Shown: piece after piece, positions 17,257 to 24,384 of the stretch
Layout of the letters: the number at the start of each line of letters is the position of its first letter
Position numbering within the stretch: the stretch's first letter is position 1
Assembly: GCF_014191305.1 (NCBI RefSeq)
Contig: NZ_JACHWJ010000001.1
Coordinates: 930,001 to 994,000, forward strand
Source of the DNA: Pseudoclavibacter helvolus
GTDB taxonomy: Bacteria > Actinomycetota > Actinomycetes > Actinomycetales > Microbacteriaceae
Direction of reading: 5' to 3'
Length of the DNA stretch: 64,000 bases
Notes under the pieces: model-generated
Seen by the model: the letters and a program-made list of their open reading frames with translations, nothing else
Database searches by the model: none
What the model was told of the DNA's origin: nothing
Made by a program: the position numbers and the translations under genes

Positions 17257-18709
17257 GGCTCTTGGGACATCCGGTGGGGTGAGGCTCGCCGGGTGAGGTG
17301 TGGCGGTCGGGGTCGAGGTCCCCGAGGATCAGAAGCGCTAACTCACTGATCTTCACGAGGACCTCAACGTGCTTCACCCTACTTCCGTGCGCCCTGACGT
17401 GCGCTCTTCCTGTCCGTGTTCCCGCTGTGATCTGTTGCTCGGCATCGATGGTGTGCATGTCGAGCATGTCGACCGCCGTGATGACGTGTTGGTGGTGACG
17501 GTCTCGAGCCCCGCGACGCCGGCCGGGTGCCCGTCGTGCGGTGTCATCGCGACTGGACGAGGGCGTCGACGACGAGTACTTCATGATGTGCCCGGCGCGA
17601 CGCGAGTGCGCATCTGGTGGCGGCAGCGCGTGTGGCGCTGTGACGAGGAAGACTGCGCGCGGAAGACGTTCGTGGAGCAACTGCCGACCCTTGTCGCGCC
17701 GCGAGGATCGATCACGAAGCGCGGCATCGACTGGGCGCTCTGGCAGCTGCGCCGCGAACACGCCACGATTTCGGGGCTTGCCCGGCAGCTGGGCACGTCG
17801 TGGAAAACGGTATGGCGGGCCATCGAACCCCGACTCATCACGCTCGCCGCCGATGAGTCCCGGTTCGAGAACGTCACCACCCTCGGTGTCGATGAGCATG
17901 TCTGGCACCACGTCGATGCCCGCAAGCGGGGCCCGAAAGAGCTGACCGGCATGGTCGATCTGACCCGCGACGTGCACGGGAACACCAAGGCCAGACTCCT
18001 CGACCTCGTGCCCGGCCGATCGGGGAAGGTCTACGCAACCTGGCTGGGTGAGCGAGGCGACGCCTTCCGGAAAACCGTGGAAGTCGCGGCGTTGGATCCG
18101 TTCGCGGGCTACAAGACCGCGATCGATGACCAGCTCGACGATGCCGTCGCGGTGCTCGACGCGTTCCACGTCGTGAAGCTCGGCACCGCGGCCGTGGACG
18201 AGGTCCGACGCCGCGTCCAGCAAGACACCCTCGGACACCGCGGCCGCAAGGGCGACCCGCTCTACGGCATCCAGACCATCCTCCGCGCCGGAGCGGAGAA
18301 CCTCACCGACAAGCAACACACCCGCCTGACCGCGGCGATCGATGCCGACCCCGCCCACGATGAAGTGTTCATCGCCTGGCAGTGCGCGCAGCAACTACGC
18401 TCCGCGTACCGCCAGAAGCATCTCACCGAGGGGCGCAGAATGGCCGAGCACGTCACCGACCGGTTCCATACCTGCCCGATCCCCGAGATCGCCCGCCTCG
18501 GCCGGACCCTGCGCCGGTGGCGGTCAGCGTTCCTCGCGTACTTCACCACCAACCGCGCGAACAACGGCGGCACCGAAGCCGTGAACGGCATCATCGAGCT
18601 CCACCGACGCCCCGCCCGCGGCTACCGCAATCGACACAACTACCGACTCCGCATGCTCCTCGCCGCAGGAGGCCTCACTTCATGACCCCCACCCAATGTC
18701 CGAAGAGCC
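17257..18709 (+). mobile_element. ISL3-family insertion sequence, copy 2
   Basis: 1,453 bp, same orientation as copy 1 and apparently identical to it, with the same terminal inverted repeats. Its right flank aggaaagt duplicates the left flank of copy 1; its left flank interrupts the small gene at 17161. Confidence 0.93.
17369..18685 (+). CDS. ISL3-family transposase (copy 2)
   Basis: 438 residues, the same product as at 9711-11027: zinc finger, helix-turn-helix, then a DDE domain with Asp in TLGVDEHVW, Asp in AVLDAFHVVK and Glu in GTEAVNGIIE. GTG start behind GAGGA. Intact, so either copy could mobilise the pair or an individual element. Confidence 0.95.
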   Translation: MLHPTSVRPDVRSSCPCSRCDLLLGIDGVHVEHVDRRDDVLVVTVSSPATPAGCPSCGVIATGRGRRRRVLHDVPGATRVRIWWRQRVWRCDEEDCARKTFVEQLPTLVAPRGSITKRGIDWALWQLRREHATISGLARQLGTSWKTVWRAIEPRLITLAADESRFENVTTLGVDEHVWHHVDARKRGPKELTGMVDLTRDVHGNTKARLLDLVPGRSGKVYATWLGERGDAFRKTVEVAALDPFAGYKTAIDDQLDDAVAVLDAFHVVKLGTAAVDEVRRRVQQDTLGHRGRKGDPLYGIQTILRAGAENLTDKQHTRLTAAIDADPAHDEVFIAWQCAQQLRSAYRQKHLTEGRRMAEHVTDRFHTCPIPEIARLGRTLRRWRSAFLAYFTTNRANNGGTEAVNGIIELHRRPARGYRNRHNYRLRMLLAAGGLTS

Positions 18710-19545
18710 AGGAAAGTGCGGGAGGCGATCCCACCAGGGCCCGACAGATCCGTCTCGCTCGGTGACCGAGGCTCCACCCGGATCGCCCGGAAGCCGTGGC
18801 GCGCCCGACAGGTCCTTCACGATGTCGATGTCCCGGGCGCCGTCAGGAATTCGTGATTTCACGAGGATCTCGTGCACGGTTTCTCCAAATCTCGTGAAAG
18901 CGCTCACCGAGTAGCCGGCGGCGTGGATTTCTTCGAGATTGTCGACATAAGTATTCCATGGCATCGGGCCGTAAACATCCTGGCGCATTCTGTAGCTCGG
19001 CTCGAGTTCCAGCGTGACCCGAGTTACGACCCCAAGCAGTCCCAGGTGGATAACAGCGCCGGGAAACTCCACGGAATGATGGTTGAGCGTGCGGACCGCT
19101 CCGTCGGAACCGAGAATCTCCAATGCCCGCACAACCGTGCACAGGGACCCGAGCCCCGACCCAGACCCGTGCGTCCCCGTGGCGGTGGCCCCCGCGACGG
19201 AGATATGCGGCAACGAACCCTCGTTGTGGAGGGCGAAGCCCGCCAGGTCGAGCTCTGGGCGCAACTTTGCCATACGTGGCCGCAGCGTTGACCGCCACGG
19301 TTCCTGATGACTCATCGATGTCAATCTCGGACGGAAGCCCGCTGATGTCCACGAGCACGCCGGCCGTGTCCGCGACGTCGCTGAAGGAGTGTCGTGTGCC
19401 GAGTGCCGAGTGCGTGCACCAGGTCGGAGCTTGCCACGATGCTCGACAGCTCGTCGATAGAGCGCGGCCTGGCCTGTTCTCGTGCGGAGTACGTCAGCGA
19501 ATGCGCCCAGTTCGTCCGACGCTCATCGGAATCATTCATCGTCAT
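18710..19545 (-). pseudogene. aldO: 5' part of the alditol oxidase gene, with two frameshifts, cut by the composite transposon
   Basis: Starts MTMNDSDERRTNWAHSLTY at 19545 and follows known alditol oxidases: LVHALGTRHSFSDVADTAG, VDISGLPSEIDIDESSG, ALHNEGSLPHISVAGATATG, then THGSG in the FAD-binding domain. Two lesions break the frame before the transposon does. A tandem 7-bp duplication (tgccgag twice, 19397-19410) sits in the LGTRHS codons, and an extra base lies near 19253-19260 in the KVAP-ELDL codons. So the gene is dead three times over. Known relatives oxidise xylitol or sorbitol with O2, giving aldose and H2O2. Confidence 0.9.
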
Positions 19546-19669
19546 CGACTGCACGCCCTTGTGTGTCCTCGGAGTTAGCCTCTCAAGAGGACCACGTCCG
19601 GCGCTCAGTCGGCAACCCGGGCCGAGAACCCCGGTGCCCCTGACACGACTCGCAGTATCCTCGGTGCTT

Positions 19670-19909
19670 ATGACGGATTCCGAGCGCGTACGGTCATTCC
19701 CGTGGTTGCTGGCGTTCTCGCTGGCGATTCCGGTCCTCATCTTCGCGACGGTTGGCGTCGGTTTCACGGTCTACACCATGAACGTCGGAGCGGACGCACT
19801 TGTCCGAATGCCAGGCCGAGGCGGCGGGAACAGCGACGGCCTCGTGACAGCAGCAGACGCGGCCAGATACTGGCTGCGATCACGACTGCCGTGGGCGCGT
19901 GGCTCTTGA
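19670..19909 (+). CDS. small membrane protein, possibly frameshifted
   Basis: 79 residues beginning MTDSERVRSFPWLLAFSLAI, with one strong membrane helix (WLLAFSLAIPVLIFATVGVGF). The other forward frame, overlapping and ending at 19962, encodes AAITTAVGAWLLTSVARKRR, a second good membrane helix with a basic tail. A two-helix protein with a frameshift near 19800-19870 is therefore as likely as the 79-residue form. No family recognised. It diverges from the aldO remnant and is the last chromosomal gene before the prophage. Confidence 0.45.
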   Translation: MTDSERVRSFPWLLAFSLAIPVLIFATVGVGFTVYTMNVGADALVRMPGRGGGNSDGLVTAADAARYWLRSRLPWARGS

Positions 19910-20010
19910 CGAGCGTGGCCCGAAAGCGCCGCCGTCTCGCCAAAGGAACACCGCCGCGCTGATCCGTCCCCGTTACTGTCGCGATCCTTGGGACGGTCGC
20001 CGGAACGAAA

Positions 20011-20038
20011 GAACCCCAGCGCCGAAGCGCTGGGGTTC
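20011..20038 (-). terminator. intrinsic terminator with UUCG loop, probably the original tRNA-Asn terminator
   Basis: A perfect 12-bp stem (gaaccccagcgc / gcgctggggttc) around cgaa. On the minus strand the loop is cUUCGg, followed by the T-rich ttcgttcc run. It lies six bases outside the left attachment core, on the side where the tRNA transcript would have ended before the phage integrated. It is now 38.9 kb from the intact tRNA gene. Confidence 0.8.
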
Positions 20039-20043
20039 CGATT

Positions 20044-20078
20044 GCTCCCTGAGATGGACTCGAACCATCAACCTGCCG
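20044..20078. repeat. attL core (35 bp)
   Basis: Runs from gctccctgagatgg to caacctgccg and is identical to 58901-58935. It is the displaced chromosomal copy of the tRNA-Asn 3' part (T-arm and acceptor stem, antisense on this strand). Sequence identity stops immediately on both sides. Confidence 0.95.
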
Positions 20079-20197
20079 ATAGTGAGAGTGCCGCAGAAGC
20101 GCGCGAGCTCGCATCCGTCACCGAGCTACACCCGCGCCGCGACGACGTCGAGGAGATCCACGAGGCCGTCATCTCGAGTCTGGTAGTGAACCGTTGA
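20079..20197 (+). other. detached 3' coding end of the viral form of the immunity repressor
   Basis: Read in the same frame as the repressor at the other end of the prophage, this stretch continues directly from the core as DSESAAEARELASVTELHPR and then 19 more residues ending SSLVVNR before TGA. In the prophage it has no legitimate start. A 69-codon frame from 19988 crosses it only because chromosomal sequence is fused in front. In the excised circular genome it would form residues 98-136 of the repressor. The tail is acidic, with two glutamate-rich segments, and has no canonical ssrA-type end. Confidence 0.85.
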
Positions 20198-20220
20198 TTC
20201 CCCTCGGCGATTCGGGGAAT
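20197..20220. terminator. short hairpin between viral repressor end and int
   Basis: attcccc (20197-20203) and ggggaat (20214-20220) form a 7-bp stem right at the stop codon of the viral repressor tail. No T-tract follows, so it may be a weak terminator or an arm-type integrase site. No other structure is clear up to the int ribosome site. Confidence 0.3.
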
Positions 20221-20307
20221 GCCTCGCGGGAGCCGCGCCAAATCCCTATTCACTTTGGCAACACTGGTAACAGGATCGAGAGCACACCAGACACCAAGGA
20301 GTGCCTC

Positions 20308-21096
20308 ATGATCCGCGACTACCGTCACCACCTCCACGCCATGAACCGCCGCGAGCGGACGATCGAGCTGTACATGTACTGGCTCGACCGCATCCGGCGA
20401 GCCTGCGGACCGCTCGAGGCCGTCACTGCCCAGTCGCTCGAGGTGTTCATCTCCGCGCAGACGGGTGCGCAGACCAAGAAGAGCGTCCGCACGGCGGCTC
20501 GCAGCTTCTACGCGTGGGCCCACAAGCGAGGCCACCTACCTACCAACCCAGCTGCCGACCTCGACCCCGTCAGCATCCCCTACTCGATCGCCCGCGTCGC
20601 GAAAGACTACGAGCTCGCCCGCGTACTCAACCGGCCAATGTCGATGGAAGCTCGCGCCGCCGTCACACTCGCCCGCCTCGGCTGCCTTCGCCTCGCCGAG
20701 ATCACCACGCTGCGCACCGACCACCGCGACGGCGACTCGATCCGCTTCGAGGGCAAGGGTGGACGCGAGCGCATCGTGTACCTGCACCCCGACCTCGACG
20801 GCGCGCTCCGCGGTTTGCAGGCCATGCAAGGGCGCGGCTACTTCTTCCCGGGCCGTTACGGCGGACACGCGAGCACCTCGTTCGTGTACAAGCTGATCCG
20901 CGAGACCACCGGCTACAACCCGCACGCACTCCGCCACGCCGGGGCGACCGCCGCCTACCAAGCCACGGGCGACCTGCGTGCCGTGCAAGAGATGCTCGGT
21001 CACTCGTCAATCGCCACCACACAGCGGTACCTCCACCTCAACGACCGAGCTCGCCGCGCCGTCGCGCACGGCACGTCGCTCCGCCTCGTCGCGTAG
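20308..21096 (+). CDS. int: tyrosine-type phage integrase
   Basis: 262 residues, ATG with CAAGGAG eight bases upstream. An N-terminal SAM-like core-binding domain (about 1-95) is followed by the catalytic domain with all key residues: Arg128 in GCLRLAEI, Lys150 in FEGKGGR, His206 and Arg209 in HALRH, His232 in LGHSS, and nucleophile Tyr241 in TTQRYLH. It lacks a large arm-binding domain, so it is a short integrase. It ends SLRLVA, like an ssrA-type degradation tag. It catalyses integration at tRNA-Asn. In the circular phage it lies just downstream of the repressor on the same strand and could be co-transcribed with it. Confidence 0.96.
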   Translation: MIRDYRHHLHAMNRRERTIELYMYWLDRIRRACGPLEAVTAQSLEVFISAQTGAQTKKSVRTAARSFYAWAHKRGHLPTNPAADLDPVSIPYSIARVAKDYELARVLNRPMSMEARAAVTLARLGCLRLAEITTLRTDHRDGDSIRFEGKGGRERIVYLHPDLDGALRGLQAMQGRGYFFPGRYGGHASTSFVYKLIRETTGYNPHALRHAGATAAYQATGDLRAVQEMLGHSSIATTQRYLHLNDRARRAVAHGTSLRLVA

Positions 21097-21108
21097 ATCG
21101 GACACCTC

Positions 21109-21327
21109 ATGCCCCGACTCAACGCTGCCGCCCGCACCACGCTCCGTAACGCAGGCCTCGGCCCGACCGCCTGGTCGAAGCTCCACGGCGGCACCACCGC
21201 CACCGACTGGCGCGGCGATGCCTGCGGATGCCCCGACGACCGATGCGCCGGCCACCACCACGACACCACCGAAACGTGCGGGTGCCTCGAGGTGCTGATC
21301 CGCCACGCGCTGCCCGTCAGCACCTGA
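21109..21327 (+). CDS. small Cys/His-rich phage protein
   Basis: 72 residues, 12 bp after int on the same strand. Its core CGCPDDRCAGHHHDTTETCGC contains four cysteines and three histidines in metal-knuckle spacing, and the N-terminus is a basic helix (RLNAAARTTLRNAG). It probably binds zinc; function is unrecognised. The protein at 25858 in the accessory region has a comparable Cys pattern. Confidence 0.65.
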   Translation: MPRLNAAARTTLRNAGLGPTAWSKLHGGTTATDWRGDACGCPDDRCAGHHHDTTETCGCLEVLIRHALPVST

Positions 21328-21344
21328 CCAGAGACGCACGAAAC

Positions 21345-21403
21345 CGCCCCCTCCCGCGAAGCGTCGTCCCGGGTGTCCGGGATCGCTTCAGCGAGAGGGG
21401 GCG
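21345..21403. terminator. long imperfect hairpin between convergent int and lysis transcripts
   Basis: cgccccctc (21345-21353) pairs with gagggggcg (21395-21403), the stem extends inwards with mismatches (cgcgaagcg / cgcttcagcg), and the loop holds a smaller cccggg hairpin. It separates rightward int genes from leftward lysis genes, so it probably terminates both. No T-tract. Confidence 0.55.
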
Positions 21404-21412
21404 AAGTCGTAC

Positions 21413-21583
21413 TCAGCGGGGTGGCCAGGGTTTACCGAGTCTGCGCGCTGTTCGGCGGCGTTCTTCGTCGCGCACGAGCTGCTCAAGCTCACGTCGACGC
21501 TCGGCTCGTTCGGCAACTACGCGAGGTTCATCGCGGTCGCGGTCGTGACGGACCGAGTCGGGGATCACGAGCCGTTCTCGCAT
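21413..21583 (-). CDS. small basic phage protein, end of lysis operon
   Basis: 56 residues: MRERLVIPDSVRHDRDRDEP, then a charged helix (ERAERRRELEQLVRDEERRR) and the end GKPWPPR. It starts six bases after the r1t-type holin stop. The mixed-charge helix suggests a coiled coil. No family recognised; placement as the last gene of the rightmost-to-left operon implies a role in lysis timing or none at all. Confidence 0.6.
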   Translation of the reverse strand: MRERLVIPDSVRHDRDRDEPRVVAERAERRRELEQLVRDEERRRTARRLGKPWPPR

Positions 21584-21589
21584 CTTTGG

Positions 21590-21895
21590 TCAGCGACCGG
21601 CGGTGAAGTCGGCGTTGCCAATCGACGTGACAACGGAGAGGACCGTCGCGACTCCCGTGACAGAGGCGACGGCGAGCCAGTCGATGCCTTCCACGCCCAC
21701 AGCGGGGATGAGGTCAGCACCGGTCGACACTGCGATCGCGGCGACGAACACCTGAGCGGCGGTCTTCACAGCGCGCTCGGCAGCTCCGCGCCAGAAGGGG
21801 GCCGTCCAGATCGTCGAGCCGGACTGCTCGGCTGCCAGCTTCGTGGTGCGCTCGACGTGCTCGCCGTGCGTCTCGGGTTCAGAGATGAGGGACAT
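21590..21895 (-). CDS. holin, r1t type
   Basis: 101 residues. After a soluble head (residues 1-30) comes WTAPFWRGAAERAVKTAAQV, two membrane helices (VFVAAIAVSTGADLI and WLAVASVTGVATVLSVVTSI), and the end GNADFTAG. The pattern matches r1t-type holins of actinobacteriophages. It forms membrane holes that let the endolysin reach the wall. It belongs to a four-gene lysis block with two other membrane proteins and the amidase. Confidence 0.88.
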   Translation of the reverse strand: MSLISEPETHGEHVERTTKLAAEQSGSTIWTAPFWRGAAERAVKTAAQVFVAAIAVSTGADLIPAVGVEGIDWLAVASVTGVATVLSVVTSIGNADFTAGR

Positions 21896-21899
21896 ACGG

Positions 21900-22199
21900 T
21901 TACTCCTTCTGGGTCGGGATTTGGCCGGTGTCGCCTCGGTAGGCGGGCCAGGGTGGGATGCTCTCGGTCGGCACGCAGGGCGCTTCGATCGCGATGCGGC
22001 GCACCGCGGAGGCGTGCTCCTCGATCACGCGACGCTTGGACGCCTCGCGGTCGCGTTCCCGATACGCCTCATCGACCTCGTCACGCTTCCGGCGGGACCG
22101 TCCTGTGAAGATGCCGACGAGCTGCTTTCCGAACGCGAGGAGTGCGGTGAAGCCTCCTGCGCCGAGGATCGCGGTGACCCACGCTGCGGGGTTGTCCAT
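21900..22199 (-). CDS. membrane protein of the lysis cassette (possible second holin or spanin-like)
   Basis: 99 residues. One N-terminal membrane helix (AAWVTAILGAGGFTALLAFG), then a strongly charged helix (SRRKRDEVDEAYRERDREAS) and a loose C-terminus with Pro and Trp (PPWPAYRG). One helix plus a charged coil fits accessory holins or antiholins. It lies between the holin and another membrane gene with gaps of a few bases. Confidence 0.7.
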   Translation of the reverse strand: MDNPAAWVTAILGAGGFTALLAFGKQLVGIFTGRSRRKRDEVDEAYRERDREASKRRVIEEHASAVRRIAIEAPCVPTESIPPWPAYRGDTGQIPTQKE

Positions 22200-22202
22200 A
22201 GG

Positions 22203-22643
22203 TCACCGCTCTCGGGATAGGGGCTGGTACGAGTAGACGCGGATCAGATGCCAGCGCAGCACGAGGAGGCAGACGGCGAGGCCGATGATGCCGACCTGTG
22301 TGAGCCTCGACGATCCGGGCGGCGCGAGGAGGTGCAGGTTCAGCACCACGAACGCGTACACGGCGACGCCCGTGCCCGCGAATATCAGCGCAGTGCGTTC
22401 GGCCCACCACCACGGCGTGAAGACCGTGGCGAGGCCCAGCACGCCGCCAGCGATGAACGACCACGCCCACACGGCGGCCAGCACCGGTCCCACCTCGCCC
22501 GCGATGGACTGCGGCGGGTTCGTAAGCGTCGCGAGCCCCGTGAGGGTCGCGATGACGTAGGCGAGCGCCATGACGCCCTTGATGTGCGGAGGGGCGGTGA
22601 TTTCACCCCACAGCCACCGCACCGCACGCACAGCAGCGCTCAT
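22203..22643 (-). CDS. four-helix membrane protein of the lysis cassette
   Basis: 146 residues, ATG overlapping the endolysin stop (TGATG). Four hydrophobic helices can be placed: GVMALAYVIATLTGLAT, AAVWAWSFIAGGVLGLAT, ALIFAGTGVAVYAFVVLN and VGIIGLAVCLLVLRWHL. No conserved family recognised. Its position directly after the endolysin suggests a holin-like role. Confidence 0.72.
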   Translation of the reverse strand: MSAAVRAVRWLWGEITAPPHIKGVMALAYVIATLTGLATLTNPPQSIAGEVGPVLAAVWAWSFIAGGVLGLATVFTPWWWAERTALIFAGTGVAVYAFVVLNLHLLAPPGSSRLTQVGIIGLAVCLLVLRWHLIRVYSYQPLSRER

Positions 22644-23482
22644 CAGGCGCCGAGCTTCGCGGCAATCCTGTGGAGGATGCCGCCCTTCTTCTCGTCGCTC
22701 AGGTCGTTGATCACACCGCGCACGATGTACGAGCCATTCGCCTCGCGGGCGAGCTCCGACACAGCGGAGATGTCGGCGTCGTTCATGCGGACGGGCTTGA
22801 CCTCGAGGCCGAGCTGCGCGCGCATCGTCTGGATGGACGCGACGCGAGCCATCGAGGCGACGTGCGCGACGCCGCCTTCGTAGACGTAGAGCGCACCGTT
22901 CTGGGCGCTCTGGATGAGGACGGGAACGGACATGATTTCCTCCAGCTGCTGGTTGGGTGATGGTGTGCCGGCAACAAGCGCCTGACGCTTCCGCTCGGCC
23001 TCGTTCCCGATGTAGTCGAGCGGCATCCCGCCCGGGCAAGCGGTCGAGTAGGAGACTCCCCAGCGGCCGAGCATCTCGCGGTGGCCGTAGAGGTTGGAGC
23101 GGCTGATCGTGAAGCCGTTGCGGAAGGCGACGTCCGCGGCGAGAGAGGCGATCCCCTCGACGTTCTCGGGCGACTGCGGCCACCCGGATGCGTCGCCGAG
23201 GGCGGAGTTGACGCACTCCATCGTGAAGGCCTGAGAATCACGCGACGCGGACCCGGAGGTCCAGGCGCGCGACTCTTCCTCGACGACCTCGTACAGCTGG
23301 CCGCGGGGGCCGACGACGGCGTTTGCGGACACCTGGCGGGATCCGCTCGTCATCATGTTGATGGTCTGCGAGGCGGAACCGTTCGCGGTGTGGTGGAGCT
23401 GGATCTCAATGATGCGCGACCCGAAGCGCGAGGACTTCTGGTGCGTGGGGTGCGTGCTGGTGTAGAGCATCGATCTAGACAA
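22643..23482 (-). CDS. endolysin, N-acetylmuramoyl-L-alanine amidase (amidase_2 type)
   Basis: About 279 residues. The amidase domain has the zinc histidine in IIEIQLHHTANG, then VGPRGQLYEVVEE, GHREMLGRW and the last ligand region in YSTACPGG. The C-terminal half after residue 180 is a separate domain (VPVLIQSAQNGALYVYEGGV...) likely to bind the wall. TTG at 23482 is preferred: AGGAGG lies six bases upstream, whereas the ATG four codons later is too far from it. Cleaves the peptidoglycan amide bond at lysis. Confidence 0.9.
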   Translation of the reverse strand: MSRSMLYTSTHPTHQKSSRFGSRIIEIQLHHTANGSASQTINMMTSGSRQVSANAVVGPRGQLYEVVEEESRAWTSGSASRDSQAFTMECVNSALGDASGWPQSPENVEGIASLAADVAFRNGFTISRSNLYGHREMLGRWGVSYSTACPGGMPLDYIGNEAERKRQALVAGTPSPNQQLEEIMSVPVLIQSAQNGALYVYEGGVAHVASMARVASIQTMRAQLGLEVKPVRMNDADISAVSELAREANGSYIVRGVINDLSDEKKGGILHRIAAKLGA

Positions 23483-23864
23483 GGCGGTCCTCCTCGGGGA
23501 TCTCGACGTACGGGAGCGCCTCGATGGGCTTGCCCTCGAAGCGGGGCCCTTCCCAGCGGATGACGAACACCCACGCGACTTCGCAGGAGTCCTCCGGATC
23601 GAGGTCGCCGATTCGAGCGGCGCCGGGCACATCGTGCGCGACAGTGATGCCCGGGTGCTCCGACTCGGGGTGCCGGTCGAAGTACGCAGCGAGCTCCTGA
23701 TTCGCCTCGCGTGCGAGGTCGTTGTGGTCGAAGGGGATGCGGATGCGGCCGTCTTCGGTGGTGATGGTGACGGCGGTGAACTGACCGTCGGCGTCCTGCT
23801 CGAGGACGTCGAGCAGGCCGCTGAGGTGCTGTCCCTCGGGGAGCAGCGCGAGAGCTTCAGACAT
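23475..23864 (-). CDS. phage protein of unknown function upstream of endolysin
   Basis: 129 residues, ATG with AGGAGG seven bases upstream. Acidic throughout; segments include LLPEGQHLSGLLDVLEQDAD, FTAVTITTEDGRIRIPFDHN and VAWVFVIRWEGPRF. It overlaps the endolysin TTG by a few bases. No signal peptide or membrane helix. Not recognised. Confidence 0.7.
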   Translation of the reverse strand: MSEALALLPEGQHLSGLLDVLEQDADGQFTAVTITTEDGRIRIPFDHNDLAREANQELAAYFDRHPESEHPGITVAHDVPGAARIGDLDPEDSCEVAWVFVIRWEGPRFEGKPIEALPYVEIPEEDRLV

Positions 23865-23888
23865 GTGTTGCCTCCTGGGTTGCATTAG

Positions 23889-23914
23889 AAAAGCCCCGCC
23901 GAGAGACGAGGCTT
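23889..23914 (-). terminator. intrinsic terminator in front of the lysis operon
   Basis: On the minus strand AAGCCTCG pairs with CGGGGCTT around an 8-base loop, followed by TTTTCT. It separates leftward accessory transcripts from the lysis operon, whose first gene starts at 23864. Confidence 0.6.
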
Positions 23915-23934
23915 GGCGACAGTAGAGTTGCGCC

Positions 23935-24384
23935 GTGGATCTGATCGCAATCTTCGACGAGTGGGCAGCACGTGCCGCCCTAGTACTAGGACTCTTCGCG
24001 ACCGTCGTAGCCCTTCGAGCACGTCGAGACGCAGGGTTCCGGAAGGCATGGCTCGTGGACTGGGAGATGCGACCAGTCGGGCCACCCCAGGCCGGCGCGA
24101 CCCAACCCCACCTCACGATCACAAACGTCACGCGTGACTCCGCCACCCTTGTCGGCGTGACAACACCCGACGGAACAGCGAAGCTCTGGGGCACACCGAC
24201 CGTGGCGCCGGACGACACCCACGAGATCGAGAACTTCTCCGCGATCGAAGGGCTCCGCATTCAGTGGAGGCGACCCGGCTCGCTGCGTACCTACAGCTAC
24301 ACGTACCGATCCGGACGGACCGAGTGGCGCATCCGGTGGCGGCGCGTTTGGTACGCCATCACCGACTCACACAAGCGCGCCTAG
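23935..24384 (+). CDS. single-pass membrane protein, plus-strand accessory (moron) gene
   Basis: 149 residues on the strand opposite to its neighbours. GTG start; a TAGAGT box ends six bases before it, so a leaderless transcript is possible. One membrane helix near the N-terminus (RAALVLGLFATVVALRARR), then a soluble beta-rich part (PHLTITNVTRDSATLVGV..). No family recognised. Opposite strand, own promoter and a terminator alongside are typical of genes expressed from the prophage; superinfection exclusion is a possible but unproven role. Confidence 0.65.
   Translation: MDLIAIFDEWAARAALVLGLFATVVALRARRDAGFRKAWLVDWEMRPVGPPQAGATQPHLTITNVTRDSATLVGVTTPDGTAKLWGTPTVAPDDTHEIENFSAIEGLRIQWRRPGSLRTYSYTYRSGRTEWRIRWRRVWYAITDSHKRA

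Larger units (their letters stand above)
9599..18709. mobile_element. composite transposon: two direct ISL3-family copies around a 6.2-kb passenger
   Basis: 9,111 bp bounded by two directly repeated 1,453-bp ISL3-family elements. The 8 bases left of the first copy (9591-9598) and right of the second (18710-18717) are both aggaaagt, an 8-bp target duplication, the size usual for ISL3. The inner flanks do not match each other (tgattggt at 11052, cctttggg before 17257). So the outer ends most likely transposed together as one unit into aldO. Passenger: a broken HicB-like gene with an IS21 insertion, a DUF2130 protein, flavohaemoglobin, and a gene truncated by the right-hand copy. Confidence 0.9.

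Noticed and set aside
19988-20197. 69-codon plus-strand frame across attL
   Set aside because: A chimera of chromosomal sequence, the tRNA core and the detached repressor tail; no ribosome site or natural start.
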